Positions 34,396 to 46,914 of a DNA stretch of 64,000 nucleotides are shown here, piece after piece. This stretch comes from Gallionella sp. (GTDB lineage Bacteria > Pseudomonadota > Gammaproteobacteria > Burkholderiales > Gallionellaceae). The number at the start of each line of letters is the position of its first letter. Position 1 is the first letter of the stretch. The DNA lies in assembly GCA_028710525.1 (NCBI GenBank), contig JAQTTY010000004.1, positions 62,001 to 126,000 on the forward strand, written 5' to 3'. The position numbers were made by a program, and so were the translations under genes. The notes under the pieces were generated by a model. It saw only the letters and a program-made list of their open reading frames with translations, searched no databases and was not told the DNA's origin.

Positions 34396-35160
34396 TTATT
34401 GATTTAGGTTCAGCATCTCGCCTGCGAGTGCCATATACGCCTGAGTACCCTTGGAGGCTTTGTCATGGAATAGCACCGGCATTCCATAACTTGGCGCTTC
34501 GGCCAATCTGATATTTCTTGGTATCACTGTCTTGTACACCTTGTCACCGAAGTGCGTCTCTAACTGCGCAGAGACTTGCTGAGCCAGTGCGTTACGCGGA
34601 TCGAACATGGTACGCAACAATCCTTCTATCTCGAGCACTGGATTCAAGTTAGCCCTTACTTTCCTGATAGTATTGACCAGATCACTCAGACCTTCCAATG
34701 CGTAGTATTCACACTGCATCGGTATCATCACACTCTTAGCCGCACATAGTCCATTCAAGGTGAGCAGATTCAATGCCGGCGGACAGTCTATCAACACATA
34801 GTCATACTCTTCCAATACAGCTTGTAGACTTTCCTTGAGTCGCATCTCGCGCCTAGGCAAATCAGCCAACTCTAACTCTGCTCCAGCTAATTCACGATTT
34901 GCCGGCAACACATCGTATCCCCCTGTCCCTGCAGGCTTGCGGGCTTGGGCGATAGTCTTATTTCCCAACAACACATCGTAGACACTGCTTTGCAAATCGC
35001 GCTTTTCAACCCCACTCCCCATGGTCGCATTTCCTTGCGGATCTAGATCGATTAGCAATACTCGCTTTTGCGATGTCGCCAAACTTGCGGCTAGGTTAAC
35101 CGTGGTTGTCGTTTTACCCACGCCGCCCTTTTGGTTCGTGACTGCAAGAATTTTTATCAT
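34396..35160 (-). CDS. parA: Chromosome partitioning ATPase ParA
   Basis: Protein of 254 residues of the small chromosomal ParA type, without an N-terminal DNA-binding domain. The deviant Walker A is KGGVGKTT (11-18); other motifs are LIDLDPQGNATMGSG and VLIDCPPALNLLTLNGL. It forms nucleoid-bound dimers that segregate ParB-parS complexes. The ATG overlaps the rsmG stop, so rsmG-parA-parB are coupled. Confidence 0.98.
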   Translation of the reverse strand: MIKILAVTNQKGGVGKTTTTVNLAASLATSQKRVLLIDLDPQGNATMGSGVEKRDLQSSVYDVLLGNKTIAQARKPAGTGGYDVLPANRELAGAELELADLPRREMRLKESLQAVLEEYDYVLIDCPPALNLLTLNGLCAAKSVMIPMQCEYYALEGLSDLVNTIRKVRANLNPVLEIEGLLRTMFDPRNALAQQVSAQLETHFGDKVYKTVIPRNIRLAEAPSYGMPVLFHDKASKGTQAYMALAGEMLNLNQ

Positions 35161-35792
35161 GGATTTATTGCTCCGTTACGGGACACGACAACCAAACTCC
35201 TTGCCGCCTTTATCTTTGGCACATGCAATGAGATTACTCTATCGACTAAATATCCTTCTGGTACTGTTTGTAGCTCTTTTTCGGCAATACCCTTCATTGC
35301 TGCCCAGCGACCCTGTTCTGCCACTAAATGTTGTGTCATCTCAATGAAATCACCCAACTCTGTGAATGCACGCGAAGTGATACCATCGAATCGCTCTTCC
35401 ACCATAAACTCTTCAACCCGAGCACAGTGGACACTTACATTTTTCAGTCCCAACTCTATGATTGCCTGCTGGACGAATCCGGTTTTTTTACTATTGCTAT
35501 CCAACAAGGTGAATTGCCACTCTGGCCTCATCACTGCCAGTACAAGGCCGGGCAAACCCGCGCCACAACCAACATCCAACCAATTCTTTGGCCAGAGATA
35601 CGGCAATACTGACAAGCTATCCAGTATGTGATGGCTAATCATTTCCAGCGGCTCACGTATTGCAGTCAGGTTATAGACCTTATTCCATTTGTGTAGTAAT
35701 GCTATGTAACTTATCAGAGTTTCATGCTGACTCTGTGTCATAGCAATACCCATCTCAGCCACACCCGATCGTAATGCTGCGTCCAAACTCAT
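35157..35792 (-). CDS. rsmG: 16S rRNA (guanine527-N7)-methyltransferase
   Basis: Protein of 211 residues. It methylates G527 of 16S rRNA. The SAM-binding loop is [20 protein letters not shown], preceded by the family segment [21 protein letters not shown] and followed by [17 protein letters not shown] and [13 protein letters not shown]. It overlaps mnmG and parA by four bases each. Confidence 0.97.
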   Translation of the reverse strand: MSLDAALRSGVAEMGIAMTQSQHETLISYIALLHKWNKVYNLTAIREPLEMISHHILDSLSVLPYLWPKNWLDVGCGAGLPGLVLAVMRPEWQFTLLDSNSKKTGFVQQAIIELGLKNVSVHCARVEEFMVEERFDGITSRAFTELGDFIEMTQHLVAEQGRWAAMKGIAEKELQTVPEGYLVDRVISLHVPKIKAARSLVVVSRNGAINP

Positions 35793-37690
35793 GCTTCGCT
35801 CTGACTAATGGTGTTTGAGCGGAAACCACGCTTCAAATGTACCAACAGCAAGGATATCGCTGCCGGTGTTATGCCTGAGATACGTGCAGCCTGCGCTATC
35901 GTCTGCGGTTTGAACTGATTCAACTTCTGCTGCACTTCATTAGAAAGTCCAGGCACGTCGAGGTAGTTCATTTCGTCTGGGAGTTCCAAACTCTCATATT
36001 GTTGAGCTCTTTCAATCTCTTCCCGCTGGCGTTCGATATAACCTTGATATTTCGATTGAATTTCGATCTGCTCAGACACAGCCAAATCAGCCACCGGAGC
36101 ACCCGCGCCCGGCAATGTCATTAGACTCGCATAATTCACATCCGGCCTACGCAACAACTCGTATAGGGAATACTCATGCTCGATAGGTTTGCCCAATACA
36201 CGCATCGCATCCTCATTTGGCAGCATGCGGGGATTCACCCAAGTTTGCCTGAGTCTTTGTTCCTCCAGCGCAATTGCTTCACGCTTGTCTTCAAATGCCT
36301 GCCAACGTAAATCATCCACTACGCCCAACTTCCTGCCCAGCTCAGTCAAGCGCAGGTCTGCATTATCTTCACGCAATTGCAAGCGGTATTCAGCGCGACT
36401 GGTGAACATGCGATATGGCTCAGTAACACCGCTTGTAATCAGATCATCCACCAACACGCCGAGGTAAGCTTGGTCGCGGCGCGGACACCACGCATCCTTC
36501 TCTTTAACTTGCAACGCTGCGTTCAGACCAGCCAACAACCCTTGTGCAGCGGCTTCTTCGTAGCCCGTCGTGCCATTAATCTGACCAGCAAAGAATAGCG
36601 CATCTATCGCCTTGGATTCTAAGGAGCTTTTCAACCCTATAGGATTAAAGTAGTCGTATTCGATGGCGTAACCAGGTCGCAATATATGCGCATCTTCCAA
36701 TCCCTTAATGGAGTGCACCAGGTCCAGCTGGACATCAAAAGGCAAGCTGGTAGATATCCCATTAGGGTATACCTCATGCGTTGTCAAACCCTCGGGCTCT
36801 AGGAATATCTGGTGAGAATCTTTGTCGGCAAAGCGCGTGATCTTGTCCTCAATTGATGGACAGTAGCGCGGCCCTACTCCTTCTATTACACCCGTAAAGA
36901 GTGGAGATCTATCCAATCCAGAACGAATGATGTCATGAGTTCGGCTGCTGGTTTCTGTTATCCAGCAAGGCAGTTGTTTGGGATGTTGAGCCGCATTGCC
37001 CATGAAGGAAAATACTGGCAATGGCGTGTCGCCATGCTGCTCCTGCATAACCGCATAGTTGATGGTTCTTCCATCTATACGCGGTGGCGTACCCGTTTTC
37101 AGTCGGCCAACAGGTAACTTTAATTCTCGCAAACGATGTGCCAAGCTTATTGCTGGTGCATCACCTGCACGACCCGCCGGATAGTTAGCCTGCCCGACGT
37201 GTATCAACCCAGACAAAAATGTACCTGTTGTTAGTACCACTGCTTTGGCATTAAAGCGCAAGCCCAGCTGGGTAGCTACGCCAGTTACGCGATCCTTTTC
37301 CACCAACAGATCATCAACCGCTTGTTGAAAAAGCCAGAGATTTTCTTGATTTTCTAAACGACTACGAATTGCCTGTTTATATAACAAACGATCCGCCTGA
37401 GCTCGAGTCGCCCGCACTGCGGGCCCCTTACTTGAGTTCAATATACGGAACTGGATGCCGCCCTCGTCCGTGGCTGCTGCCATTGCACCACCCAGAGCAT
37501 CGACTTCTTTTACTAAGTGACCTTTCCCTATTCCACCTATAGAGGGATTGCATGACATTTGCCCAAGCGTTTCAATGTTATGCGACAGCAGTAAAGTTGT
37601 GCATCCCGCACGCGCGCTAGCAAGCGCCGCCTCTGTGCCGGCATGACCACCGCCTATCACTATTACATCGAATATTTTTGGGAAATTCAT
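35789..37690 (-). CDS. mnmG: tRNA uridine 5-carboxymethylaminomethyl modification enzyme MnmG
   Basis: Protein of 633 residues. With MnmE it makes cmnm5U34 in several tRNAs, using FAD. FAD site GGGHAG (13-18); [26 protein letters not shown] with the active-site Cys is diagnostic; [17 protein letters not shown] and the C-terminal helical MnmE/tRNA-binding part are intact. It ends in a four-base overlap with rsmG. A parS site lies upstream between it and mnmE. Confidence 0.98.
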   Translation of the reverse strand: MNFPKIFDVIVIGGGHAGTEAALASARAGCTTLLLSHNIETLGQMSCNPSIGGIGKGHLVKEVDALGGAMAAATDEGGIQFRILNSSKGPAVRATRAQADRLLYKQAIRSRLENQENLWLFQQAVDDLLVEKDRVTGVATQLGLRFNAKAVVLTTGTFLSGLIHVGQANYPAGRAGDAPAISLAHRLRELKLPVGRLKTGTPPRIDGRTINYAVMQEQHGDTPLPVFSFMGNAAQHPKQLPCWITETSSRTHDIIRSGLDRSPLFTGVIEGVGPRYCPSIEDKITRFADKDSHQIFLEPEGLTTHEVYPNGISTSLPFDVQLDLVHSIKGLEDAHILRPGYAIEYDYFNPIGLKSSLESKAIDALFFAGQINGTTGYEEAAAQGLLAGLNAALQVKEKDAWCPRRDQAYLGVLVDDLITSGVTEPYRMFTSRAEYRLQLREDNADLRLTELGRKLGVVDDLRWQAFEDKREAIALEEQRLRQTWVNPRMLPNEDAMRVLGKPIEHEYSLYELLRRPDVNYASLMTLPGAGAPVADLAVSEQIEIQSKYQGYIERQREEIERAQQYESLELPDEMNYLDVPGLSNEVQQKLNQFKPQTIAQAARISGITPAAISLLLVHLKRGFRSNTISQSEA

Positions 37691-37750
37691 AAACTACCAC
37701 TCGAAAAGGATGCGCATCATACAACAGCATCAACACATTCCCAAACGGGA

Positions 37751-37766
37751 TGTTTCACGTGAAACA
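37751..37766. promoter_or_regulatory. parS centromere site 1
   Basis: The 16-base palindrome TGTTTCACGTGAAACA matches the chromosomal parS consensus exactly. It lies between mnmG and mnmE, about 3.4 kb from parB, and should be a ParB loading point. Confidence 0.95.
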
Positions 37767-37774
37767 ATAGCTTA

Positions 37775-39112
37775 TTATTTTCCGATACAGAATCTGCTGA
37801 AGATCTCACCCAATAGATCATCAGCAGTAAATTCACCCGTGATTGAATTGAGGGACGCTTGCGCGAGGCGCAGCTCTTCAGCAAATAGTTCAGGGTAGTT
37901 TATGACGGCAGCGGCTTGGGCTAGTTTACTCTCTGCATCCGTCAGTGCGATAAGGTGTCGCTCCCTAGCCATGAAGATGCCATTCTCTTGATTGCTCCAT
38001 CCAACGAGTTCCAACAAACGCGCCCTCAGCTTGTCTATCCCCTGTCCGGATTTGGCAGATACGGCAATACTTTCTGTATCTGCCGGATTTGGCAGCAGAC
38101 CAAGGCATAGGTCAATTTTGTTAAGCACAAGCAATCGTGGTATAGATTTAGGCAGTTGTCTCAATATTTCCAGATCTTCAGTACTATCTGCGCGACTTGC
38201 ATCCTTTAATAGCAGTATCAGATCAGCTTTTTGTAGGGTTTCATGGGTTAACGCTATACCCATCATCTCTATTGAATCACTAGACTCTCGCAGACCAGCC
38301 GTATCCATGATGTGTAATGGGACGCCATCGATCTGAATCTCTTTCCGAATTACGTCACGCGTCGTGCCAGGGATGTCGCTTACTAAAGCGACTTGCTCTC
38401 CCGACAAGCGATTCAAGAGGCTGGATTTTCCTACATTAGGCTGGCCAACCAATGCTACATATGCGCCTTCACGAAGTAAACTTCCCTGCTTTGCAGTCTC
38501 TAACGTAACCCGAACCGAATCTCGTATAGTGGCTAATTGCTTGTTGCGTTTATCTAAATCGATCTGGTCTACATCTTCCTCGGGGAAATCAAGCATTGCT
38601 TCAACCAACATTCGGAGATTGATCAGTTGAGAGACCAAATTTTCGACTACAGATGAAAACTCACCATTTAATGAACGAATCGCACTTCTAGCCGCCTGCG
38701 TGGTTGTTGCGTCGATCAGATCGGCAACACCTTCGGCTTGAGCTAGATCCAATTTGTCATTGAGGTATGCGCGGCGTGTGAATTCACCCGGCTCAGCAAG
38801 CTTGGCTCCTAAGGCTAGGCAGCGCTGTAACATCAACTGCATCACAGCAACACCACCGTGTCCTTGTAACTCAACTACATCTTCACCAGTGTAGGAGTAT
38901 GGTGCTTTATAAAATAGAAGTATGCCCTGATCTATAGGTTGACCATTGCCGTCCAGAAAGTCCGTGTAGTGAGCATGCCTAGTTGTAGGTGCCTTACCCA
39001 ATATTCCTTGGGCGATTGCTAAGGACATGGGCCCAGATACCCTGATTACTCCGATGCCACCACGACCTTGCGCCGTGGCTACGGCTGCAATCGTATCAGT
39101 TCTTGGCGGCAA
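37775..39112 (-). CDS. mnmE: tRNA modification GTPase MnmE
   Basis: Protein of 445 residues. Partner of MnmG in U34 modification. N-terminal folate-binding domain (DTIAAVATAQGRGGIGVIRVSG, LQGHGGVAVMQ), embedded G domain with GQPNVGKSSLLN, DIPGTTRDV, DTAGLRE and NKID, and the C-terminal FCIGK motif with the essential Cys. Start is uncertain: TTG 39112 gives the usual five residues before DTIAA and has GAGG nine bases upstream; TTG 39127 is the alternative. Either overlaps the yidC 3' end. Confidence 0.95.
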   Translation of the reverse strand: MPPRTDTIAAVATAQGRGGIGVIRVSGPMSLAIAQGILGKAPTTRHAHYTDFLDGNGQPIDQGILLFYKAPYSYTGEDVVELQGHGGVAVMQLMLQRCLALGAKLAEPGEFTRRAYLNDKLDLAQAEGVADLIDATTTQAARSAIRSLNGEFSSVVENLVSQLINLRMLVEAMLDFPEEDVDQIDLDKRNKQLATIRDSVRVTLETAKQGSLLREGAYVALVGQPNVGKSSLLNRLSGEQVALVSDIPGTTRDVIRKEIQIDGVPLHIMDTAGLRESSDSIEMMGIALTHETLQKADLILLLKDASRADSTEDLEILRQLPKSIPRLLVLNKIDLCLGLLPNPADTESIAVSAKSGQGIDKLRARLLELVGWSNQENGIFMARERHLIALTDAESKLAQAAAVINYPELFAEELRLAQASLNSITGEFTADDLLGEIFSRFCIGK

Positions 39113-40721
39113 TTCCTTGGGCCTCAAGGCTGCGTGTGATATACCACTGCTGACTTATAGAGAGGATGTTATTAACAACAGAATAGAGTACAAGTCCTGC
39201 TGGAAAAAAGAAGAAGACCACGCTAAATACTATGGGCATGATTTGCATCAATTTCGCTTGCATAGGATCTGGTGGGGTTGGATTTAATTTGCTTTGCAAA
39301 ATCATGCTGGCGCCCATAATGAGCGGCAGAATATAGTAAGGATCCGCAGTGGAAAGATCTTGTATCCAGCCAAAAAATGGTGCGAAACGCATCTCCACGC
39401 TCTCCAAAATAGACCAATAAAGCGCAATAAATACTGGGATTTGAATCAACACAGGCAAACAGCCGCCTAAAGGGTTGATTTTCTCAGTTTTATATAGATC
39501 CATCATGGCGCGATTCAGCTTTTCTCTGTCATCTGCATGCAGCTTTTTAATCTTTTCCAATTTAGGAGCAACAATACGCATCTTAGCCATAGACCGATAG
39601 CTAGCTGCAGATAGTGGGAAGAACAGAAGTTTGATTAGAACCGTCAACAGGATGATAGCTACGCCCCAGTTCTGCACCCACGAGTGAAGCAACGTCATCA
39701 TCCAGAACATTGGTTTGGCGATTACTGTCAACCAACCGTAGTCCACACTCAATCCCAAACCGGGTGCCAGTTTATCTAAGCTGGATTGTGCGGGGCCTGC
39801 ATAAAGTTGCGCGTTCACCTGACCACTCGACCCTGGCTCCAGAGCTGCCATAGCAACTACAGTACCTATACTGTATAGACCATTATCAAGTTTTCTTGTG
39901 AAGTACTCTCGCTGAATTCCCTCTTTAGGTATCCAAGCAGACACGAAATAGTGTTGCAATATGCCTATCCAGCCATCCTTCGATTCTTTTTGATATTCAA
40001 GTTTGCCTTTGTCGATGTTACTGAAATCTACTTTTTGCAGCTTAGCAGTTTCAGTAAATATGGCTGCACCAGTATAGGTTGGTACAAACATAGTTGCACC
40101 TGATGGTGCTTCACTATCACGTATCAACTGAAAATATGCTGAGGTCTCTAGTTTGGTATTAGAGCCATTTTCAACATCATAAGATACTAGAACTTCGTAA
40201 CTACCTTTATGAAAGGTCAGAGTCTTGATGACATTTATTCCACTTACAGTCTTAGCCGACAGCTTCACTTCGACAGTATTACTACCATCTGCCAGTACAT
40301 AATTTTCTTTATCTGTTGAATATAAAGTGTTGTGGTTCGGTAATCCGTCGCCAATCAGACCGCTTTGCTCAGAATAGTTATGTGTACTAGCCCCCTTTTG
40401 AAATAATACAAAAGGTTTAGTTTTATCTGCACTATCTGGGTGTTTGAGTAGCTCTAGTTTCTGAATATCTCCACCTAGAGAGTTGATTTCAACGGAAAGC
40501 GTGTCCGTTTTTACAGTGATTGTTTTGCCGCCAGCAGTTTGGGTAGCAGTTTGGGCAATAACAACCTCATGCTTAATATCAGCCGTAGCCGTAGTAGTAA
40601 CATTAACTGGGGGTTGCTGTGCGACTATTTCTTGTGGATGTTGGTAACGCTGCCATCCATCCCATACCAAAACTAGAGAGAATGAGAAAATTACAAACAA
40701 GAATAGTCTTTGGGTATCCAT
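39096..40721 (-). CDS. yidC: Membrane protein insertase YidC
   Basis: Protein of 541 residues, Gram-negative length. It inserts proteins such as Fo subunits a and c into the inner membrane. One N-terminal helix (RLFLFVIFSFSLVLVW), a large periplasmic beta domain (about 60-330) and a conserved C-terminal five-helix core (WGVAIILLTVLIKLLFFPLS, GGCLPVLIQIPVFIALYW, PVFFFFPAGLVLYSVVNN-like end). It lies 18 bases after yidD. Confidence 0.97.
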   Translation of the reverse strand: MDTQRLFLFVIFSFSLVLVWDGWQRYQHPQEIVAQQPPVNVTTTATADIKHEVVIAQTATQTAGGKTITVKTDTLSVEINSLGGDIQKLELLKHPDSADKTKPFVLFQKGASTHNYSEQSGLIGDGLPNHNTLYSTDKENYVLADGSNTVEVKLSAKTVSGINVIKTLTFHKGSYEVLVSYDVENGSNTKLETSAYFQLIRDSEAPSGATMFVPTYTGAAIFTETAKLQKVDFSNIDKGKLEYQKESKDGWIGILQHYFVSAWIPKEGIQREYFTRKLDNGLYSIGTVVAMAALEPGSSGQVNAQLYAGPAQSSLDKLAPGLGLSVDYGWLTVIAKPMFWMMTLLHSWVQNWGVAIILLTVLIKLLFFPLSAASYRSMAKMRIVAPKLEKIKKLHADDREKLNRAMMDLYKTEKINPLGGCLPVLIQIPVFIALYWSILESVEMRFAPFFGWIQDLSTADPYYILPLIMGASMILQSKLNPTPPDPMQAKLMQIMPIVFSVVFFFFPAGLVLYSVVNNILSISQQWYITRSLEAQGIAAKN

Positions 40722-40739
40722 TATGTCTTAAAGATAAAT

Positions 40740-40949
40740 TTACGGTACAGGGTCATAACCACCGGCACTCCAGGGGTTACAGCGGAAAATTCGCTTAATA
40801 CTTAACCAAGATCCTTTTATCACACCATAACGTCCTAATGCCTCGCAAGCAAAATGAGAGCAAGTGGGTGTAAAACGGCAACTCGGTGGTGTAAGCGGAC
40901 TGATCAAGTACTGATAGCCATGAATTAATTTGATTAAAATCAAGCGCAT
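40740..40949 (-). CDS. yidD: Membrane protein insertion efficiency factor YidD
   Basis: Protein of 69 residues with an amphipathic N-terminal helix ([17 protein letters not shown]) and the invariant [20 protein letters not shown] and [19 protein letters not shown] segments with three conserved cysteines. It assists YidC-dependent insertion. It overlaps the rnpA 3' end by ten bases, the standard rpmH-rnpA-yidD-yidC order. Confidence 0.96.
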   Translation of the reverse strand: MRLILIKLIHGYQYLISPLTPPSCRFTPTCSHFACEALGRYGVIKGSWLSIKRIFRCNPWSAGGYDPVP

Positions 40950-41305
40950 CTTGCTTCTAACTTATCAAACAAATTGGTCAATTCTAATAATTGTTGTGTC
41001 AAGACTGGCTTTTCAGTACGTCTTACCATAACAACCAAGTCTAAACCTTTAAGCTTGATATTATGCTTTCTAAACAATTCTCTTATAACACGCTTGTTGG
41101 TATTTCTGTCTATCGCTCGGCGCATTAATCTTTTGCTCGCGATAATTCCCAACCTAGATGACAACTCACGGTTGGGTAAAAAGAAAATTTTGTAGTAGCT
41201 ATTTGAGATGCTGCTTGATTTTAGGCAATGCGCATAGCCCTTGGAAGTCGGTATGCGCTGATCTGCAGGGAAGCTATTACTAAGCTTATACAGCGAGTCT
41301 TGCAC
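40940..41305 (-). CDS. rnpA: Ribonuclease P protein component
   Basis: About 121 residues from GTG 41305; the exact start is uncertain, with another GTG at 41317 and no clear ribosome site. Any of these overlaps the end of rpmH in a different frame. The protein subunit helps the RNase P RNA bind pre-tRNA. The signature [20 protein letters not shown] is diagnostic, preceded by [11 protein letters not shown]. The N-terminal third is divergent. AT-rich codons are frequent, as in the adjacent dnaA. Confidence 0.9.
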   Translation of the reverse strand: MQDSLYKLSNSFPADQRIPTSKGYAHCLKSSSISNSYYKIFFLPNRELSSRLGIIASKRLMRRAIDRNTNKRVIRELFRKHNIKLKGLDLVVMVRRTEKPVLTQQLLELTNLFDKLEARCA

Positions 41306-41420
41306 GGCCTTTAGCACGGCGTGCGCGTATAACTGCGCGACCACCACGTGTTTTCATACGAACCAAAAAGCCATGGGTACGTTTTCTTTTGGTTACGGAA
41401 GGTTGGTAAGTACGTTTCAT
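41286..41420 (-). CDS. rpmH: 50S ribosomal protein L34
   Basis: A 44-codon gene translated as [18 protein letters not shown] followed by [20 protein letters not shown] and ending RARLAV, the full L34 sequence with its high Arg/Lys content. It is followed by overlapping rnpA and preceded by a strong promoter. L34 is among the first genes read away from the origin in this direction. Confidence 0.98.
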   Translation of the reverse strand: MKRTYQPSVTKRKRTHGFLVRMKTRGGRAVIRARRAKGRARLAV

Positions 41421-41452
41421 TTCAAAATCCTCGGTGAGTCGTAAAACGCGGC

Positions 41453-41481
41453 ATTACAATACCTTAACCTACTTATGTCAA
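41453..41481 (-). promoter_or_regulatory. Sigma-70 promoter of rpmH-rnpA
   Basis: On the minus strand a perfect -35 TTGACA and a -10 TGTAAT are separated by 17 bases, about 30 bases upstream of the rpmH ATG. Confidence 0.85.
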
Positions 41482-41501
41482 GCAAAATTTAGCCGAAAGC
41501 T

Positions 41502-41510
41502 TGTGGATAA
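41502..41510 (-). promoter_or_regulatory. Consensus DnaA box upstream of dnaA
   Basis: TGTGGATAA, the reverse of TTATCCACA, is the only perfect DnaA box I found in the rpmH-dnaA gap (41421-41568). It may belong to the origin or to dnaA autoregulation. Confidence 0.8.
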
Positions 41511-41568
41511 GTTTGGACTTGAACTGTAGAATACGGCTCGATTTTGTAGTTTGGATTACTTATAAGTT

Positions 41569-42918
41569 ATGCAGGAAAAAACACTTTGGGAATCATGCCT
41601 TGTTTCATTTGAAAAAAGTCTATCGCCACAGCAATTTAAAGCTTGGATTAAACCACTAAGATTGTTACGTGAAAACGGCTCATTGATACTGACTGCCCCA
41701 AATAGCTTTACTCTTAAGCTTGTTCAGGAGCGCTTTTTTTCAGAGATTTCCAGGCAGGCATCTTTTTTATATCCCGATATCCCAAATTTCGAATTTAGAA
41801 TACAAGATATTGATGAAGTAATCAAAAATGATGTACCAGCCCCTGTTTCACTCATCAAACCAGAATTAAAGCCAAAGATAGAAACTTCCTTCAGAGGTTA
41901 CGGGAAATTAAATAGCAACCTTACTTTTGATAACTTTGTCATAGGTAAGGCTAATCAGCTTGCATTTGCTGCTGCAACTCAAGTTTCTGAATTGCCAGGT
42001 GTTTCATACAACCCACTATTTATATATGGTGGTGTTGGTTTAGGTAAAACTCATTTAACTCAAGCAATAGGCAACCAGATCAAGCTTAATAAGCCGGATG
42101 CAAAGATTTGTTATATGCACGCGGAAAGATATGTTGCTGACGTGGTAAGGGCTTATCAATCAAATAAATTTGAGGAGTTTAAGCAGTATTACCATTCTCT
42201 AGATATCCTTTTGATCGACGATATACAATTTTTTGCTGGTAAAAATAAGACGCAAGAGGAATTCTTCTATGCATTCAATAATTTGATCGACTCTCATAAG
42301 CAGGTGATATTAACCAGCGATACTTTCCCAAAAGAAATTACAGGGTTAGAAACAAGGTTGGTTTCAAGATTTGGTTGGGGTTTGACTATTTGTATAGAGC
42401 CACCGGAATTGGAAATGCGCGTTGCTATTCTTCTAAAGAAAGCACAATTAGGCGGTTACAAATTAGATGACTCGGTTGCATTCTTTATTGCTAAGCATGT
42501 GAACTCAAATGTTAGAGAACTAGAAGGTGCGCTAAAGCGCGTAGAGGCATACGCAAAGTTTCACAAAAGAGATATTTCTGTAGAAACTGCGAAGGAATCA
42601 CTTAAGGATATTTTAGTTGCGCAAAGCAGACAAATTTCAATTGAAAATATCCAAAAAACTGTTGCAGAGTTTTATAGGTTGAAAACATCAGAGTTGCTAT
42701 CAAAGAAACGCACCAGAAACATAGCTAGACCAAGACAAATAGCAATGACGTTAGCAAGAGAATTGACCAGCATGAGTTTGCCTGAGATAGGTAGTTCTTT
42801 TGGTGGCAGAGATCACTCAACAGTGATTCATGCTTGCAAGACTATTGAAGAATTAAAAAGAAGCGATAGTAATATATCAAATGACTACAAAACTATACTA
42901 CAGACCTTAAAAGGATAA
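41569..42918 (+). CDS. dnaA: Chromosomal replication initiator DnaA
   Basis: Protein of 449 residues. Domain I (1-80) includes LWESCLVSFEKSLSPQQFKAWIKPL; domain II is a short linker (about 80-115); the AAA+ domain has Walker A GGVGLGKT (154-161), Walker B LLIDDIQFFAGK and SRFGWGLTICIEPPELEMR; domain IV ends with the DnaA-box recognition motif GGRDHSTVIHACKTI. It opens oriC and loads the helicase. The gene is markedly AT-rich with many AGA and ATA codons, unlike most of the window. First gene of dnaA-dnaN-gyrB. Confidence 0.99.
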   Translation: MQEKTLWESCLVSFEKSLSPQQFKAWIKPLRLLRENGSLILTAPNSFTLKLVQERFFSEISRQASFLYPDIPNFEFRIQDIDEVIKNDVPAPVSLIKPELKPKIETSFRGYGKLNSNLTFDNFVIGKANQLAFAAATQVSELPGVSYNPLFIYGGVGLGKTHLTQAIGNQIKLNKPDAKICYMHAERYVADVVRAYQSNKFEEFKQYYHSLDILLIDDIQFFAGKNKTQEEFFYAFNNLIDSHKQVILTSDTFPKEITGLETRLVSRFGWGLTICIEPPELEMRVAILLKKAQLGGYKLDDSVAFFIAKHVNSNVRELEGALKRVEAYAKFHKRDISVETAKESLKDILVAQSRQISIENIQKTVAEFYRLKTSELLSKKRTRNIARPRQIAMTLARELTSMSLPEIGSSFGGRDHSTVIHACKTIEELKRSDSNISNDYKTILQTLKG

Positions 42919-43114
42919 CCTCAATGGAAAGCTGTTGGTAATTTGTCTATAACTTTGTAAGTTTATAAATCATAAAAGTTATAAACAATACTAAACAATT
43001 TATACAGCAGGAATTAGCAGTGCAATAAACGTATTATCAGATTGTTTAATAAGTGTTTATTTGAGTTGGACACAATTTTAACCCTCATTATTAGTATTAT
43101 TAGGTATTTATATT
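42919..43114. other. Candidate oriC (dnaA-dnaN gap)
   Basis: This 196-base gap is very AT-rich and holds near-consensus DnaA boxes: TGTCTATAA at 42944-42952 and TTATAAACA at 42979-42987, each one change from TTATNCACA. Gene direction switches from minus to plus at the dnaA locus, as expected at an origin. The rpmH-dnaA gap with its single perfect box is the alternative or second part of the origin. Confidence 0.5.
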
Positions 43115-44221
43115 ATGTTTATTAAAAAAGTAGATAAGCAAACCTTATTAAAACCACTGCAAGTTGTAATTGGTATAGTTGAACGCAAACAGACACTACC
43201 TATCCTTTCTAACGTGTTAATAGAAAAAGAACCTGGAAAGGTTCGGTTCACTTCAACTGATTTAGAAATTCAGATAACAACAACCGTAGAAATTAATGAT
43301 GATGATAGAACTACATCAGCTGTAACAGTAGGTGGTAAAAAGTTACAGGAGATATTAAGAATACTGCCTGAGTCGAGTGAAATATCAATAGAAACAAAAG
43401 ATAACAAAGCGCAGATTAAGGCTAATAAGAGTAAATTCAGCTTGCAAACTCTGCCATATGAAGATTTTCCTAAATTAAGTAATCAATTGATAGAGCCAAG
43501 AAAATTTTCCTTATCTCAAGGAAAGTTGAAGAGCTTGCTTGCCTCAGTGCAATATGCAATGGCTCAGCAAGATGTTAGATATTATCTAAACGGCGTTTTA
43601 CTAATTATTGAAAGCAATTCTTTAAAGGCAGTAGCGACAGACGGTCATAGATTAGCTTTTGATAACATCGATATCGGTGGATCACACGCAAAACAGGAAA
43701 TAATACTGCCTAGAAAAGCTGTGGTAGAAATGAGCAAACTTTTGTCTGATGCAGATGAAATTGTTGAAATAGAGTTTTCAAGTCAACAAATTAAAATTGA
43801 GTTTTCAGGCATCACTCTTATATCGAAAGTGATCGATGGAAAATTCCCAGATTACGAACGCGTAATTCCAAAATATACAAATCACTTACTGATGCAGCGC
43901 CAGCAAGTTCAGCAGGCATTACAGCGCGCAGCAATACTATCTAATGAAAAGTTTCGTGGTGTCAGATTCGTACTGACTGAGAAGAAATTAACCATCATAA
44001 GTAGTAACAGCGAGCAAGAAGAAGCTCAAGAAGAGATTGAAACTGACTACCAAGGTGAAGCAATAGATATTGGATTCAATGTAAATTATCTAATGGATGG
44101 TTTAAATAATATCCAAGGAGAAACTGCCATATTTTCGTTTGGGGACCCAAATAGTTCAATTCTAATAACAACACCAGGTAACGCAGATTACAGATACGTA
44201 GTAATGCCGATGAGAATTTAG
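43115..44221 (+). CDS. dnaN: DNA polymerase III sliding clamp (beta)
   Basis: Protein of 368 residues with three homologous clamp domains. Typical segments are RKQTLPILSNVLIE, FSLQTLPYEDFPKL, RYYLNGVLLIIE, ATDGHRLAF, and the C-terminal YVVMPMRI that binds partners. Strong AT bias like dnaA. It is separated from gyrB by about 60 bases that include a parS site. Confidence 0.98.
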   Translation: MFIKKVDKQTLLKPLQVVIGIVERKQTLPILSNVLIEKEPGKVRFTSTDLEIQITTTVEINDDDRTTSAVTVGGKKLQEILRILPESSEISIETKDNKAQIKANKSKFSLQTLPYEDFPKLSNQLIEPRKFSLSQGKLKSLLASVQYAMAQQDVRYYLNGVLLIIESNSLKAVATDGHRLAFDNIDIGGSHAKQEIILPRKAVVEMSKLLSDADEIVEIEFSSQQIKIEFSGITLISKVIDGKFPDYERVIPKYTNHLLMQRQQVQQALQRAAILSNEKFRGVRFVLTEKKLTIISSNSEQEEAQEEIETDYQGEAIDIGFNVNYLMDGLNNIQGETAIFSFGDPNSSILITTPGNADYRYVVMPMRI

Positions 44222-44248
44222 GGAACTACTAATTATTAAGTATCGATG

Positions 44249-46663
<2,415 letters not shown>

Positions 46664-46817
46664 TTGTAGGTTATCAAAATAGGTTGAAAAATTCTCACTA
46701 CTTTAAAAAACCAAAAGCGAACCAACTGAATGTAATTAAAGGGTTTAGCTGAAAAATAGAAATAAAAATCCTTTGTAAATAGGTACTAAAAGTTGGTGAT
46801 AAAGCATGATTTAGAAA

Positions 46818-46847
46818 ATGGCCACGATAAAGCGTGGCCATTTTTAT
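46818..46847 (+). terminator. Intrinsic terminator after gyrB
   Basis: Stem ATGGCCACG and CGTGGCCAT with a six-base loop, followed by TTTTTATTT, 155 bases after the gyrB stop. Confidence 0.85.
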
Positions 46848-46914
46848 TTGTGAAGATGAAAATGTATAAAAACAGTCTGTACCCCATATAAAACATGGGT
46901 TACAGAGGACTCCT

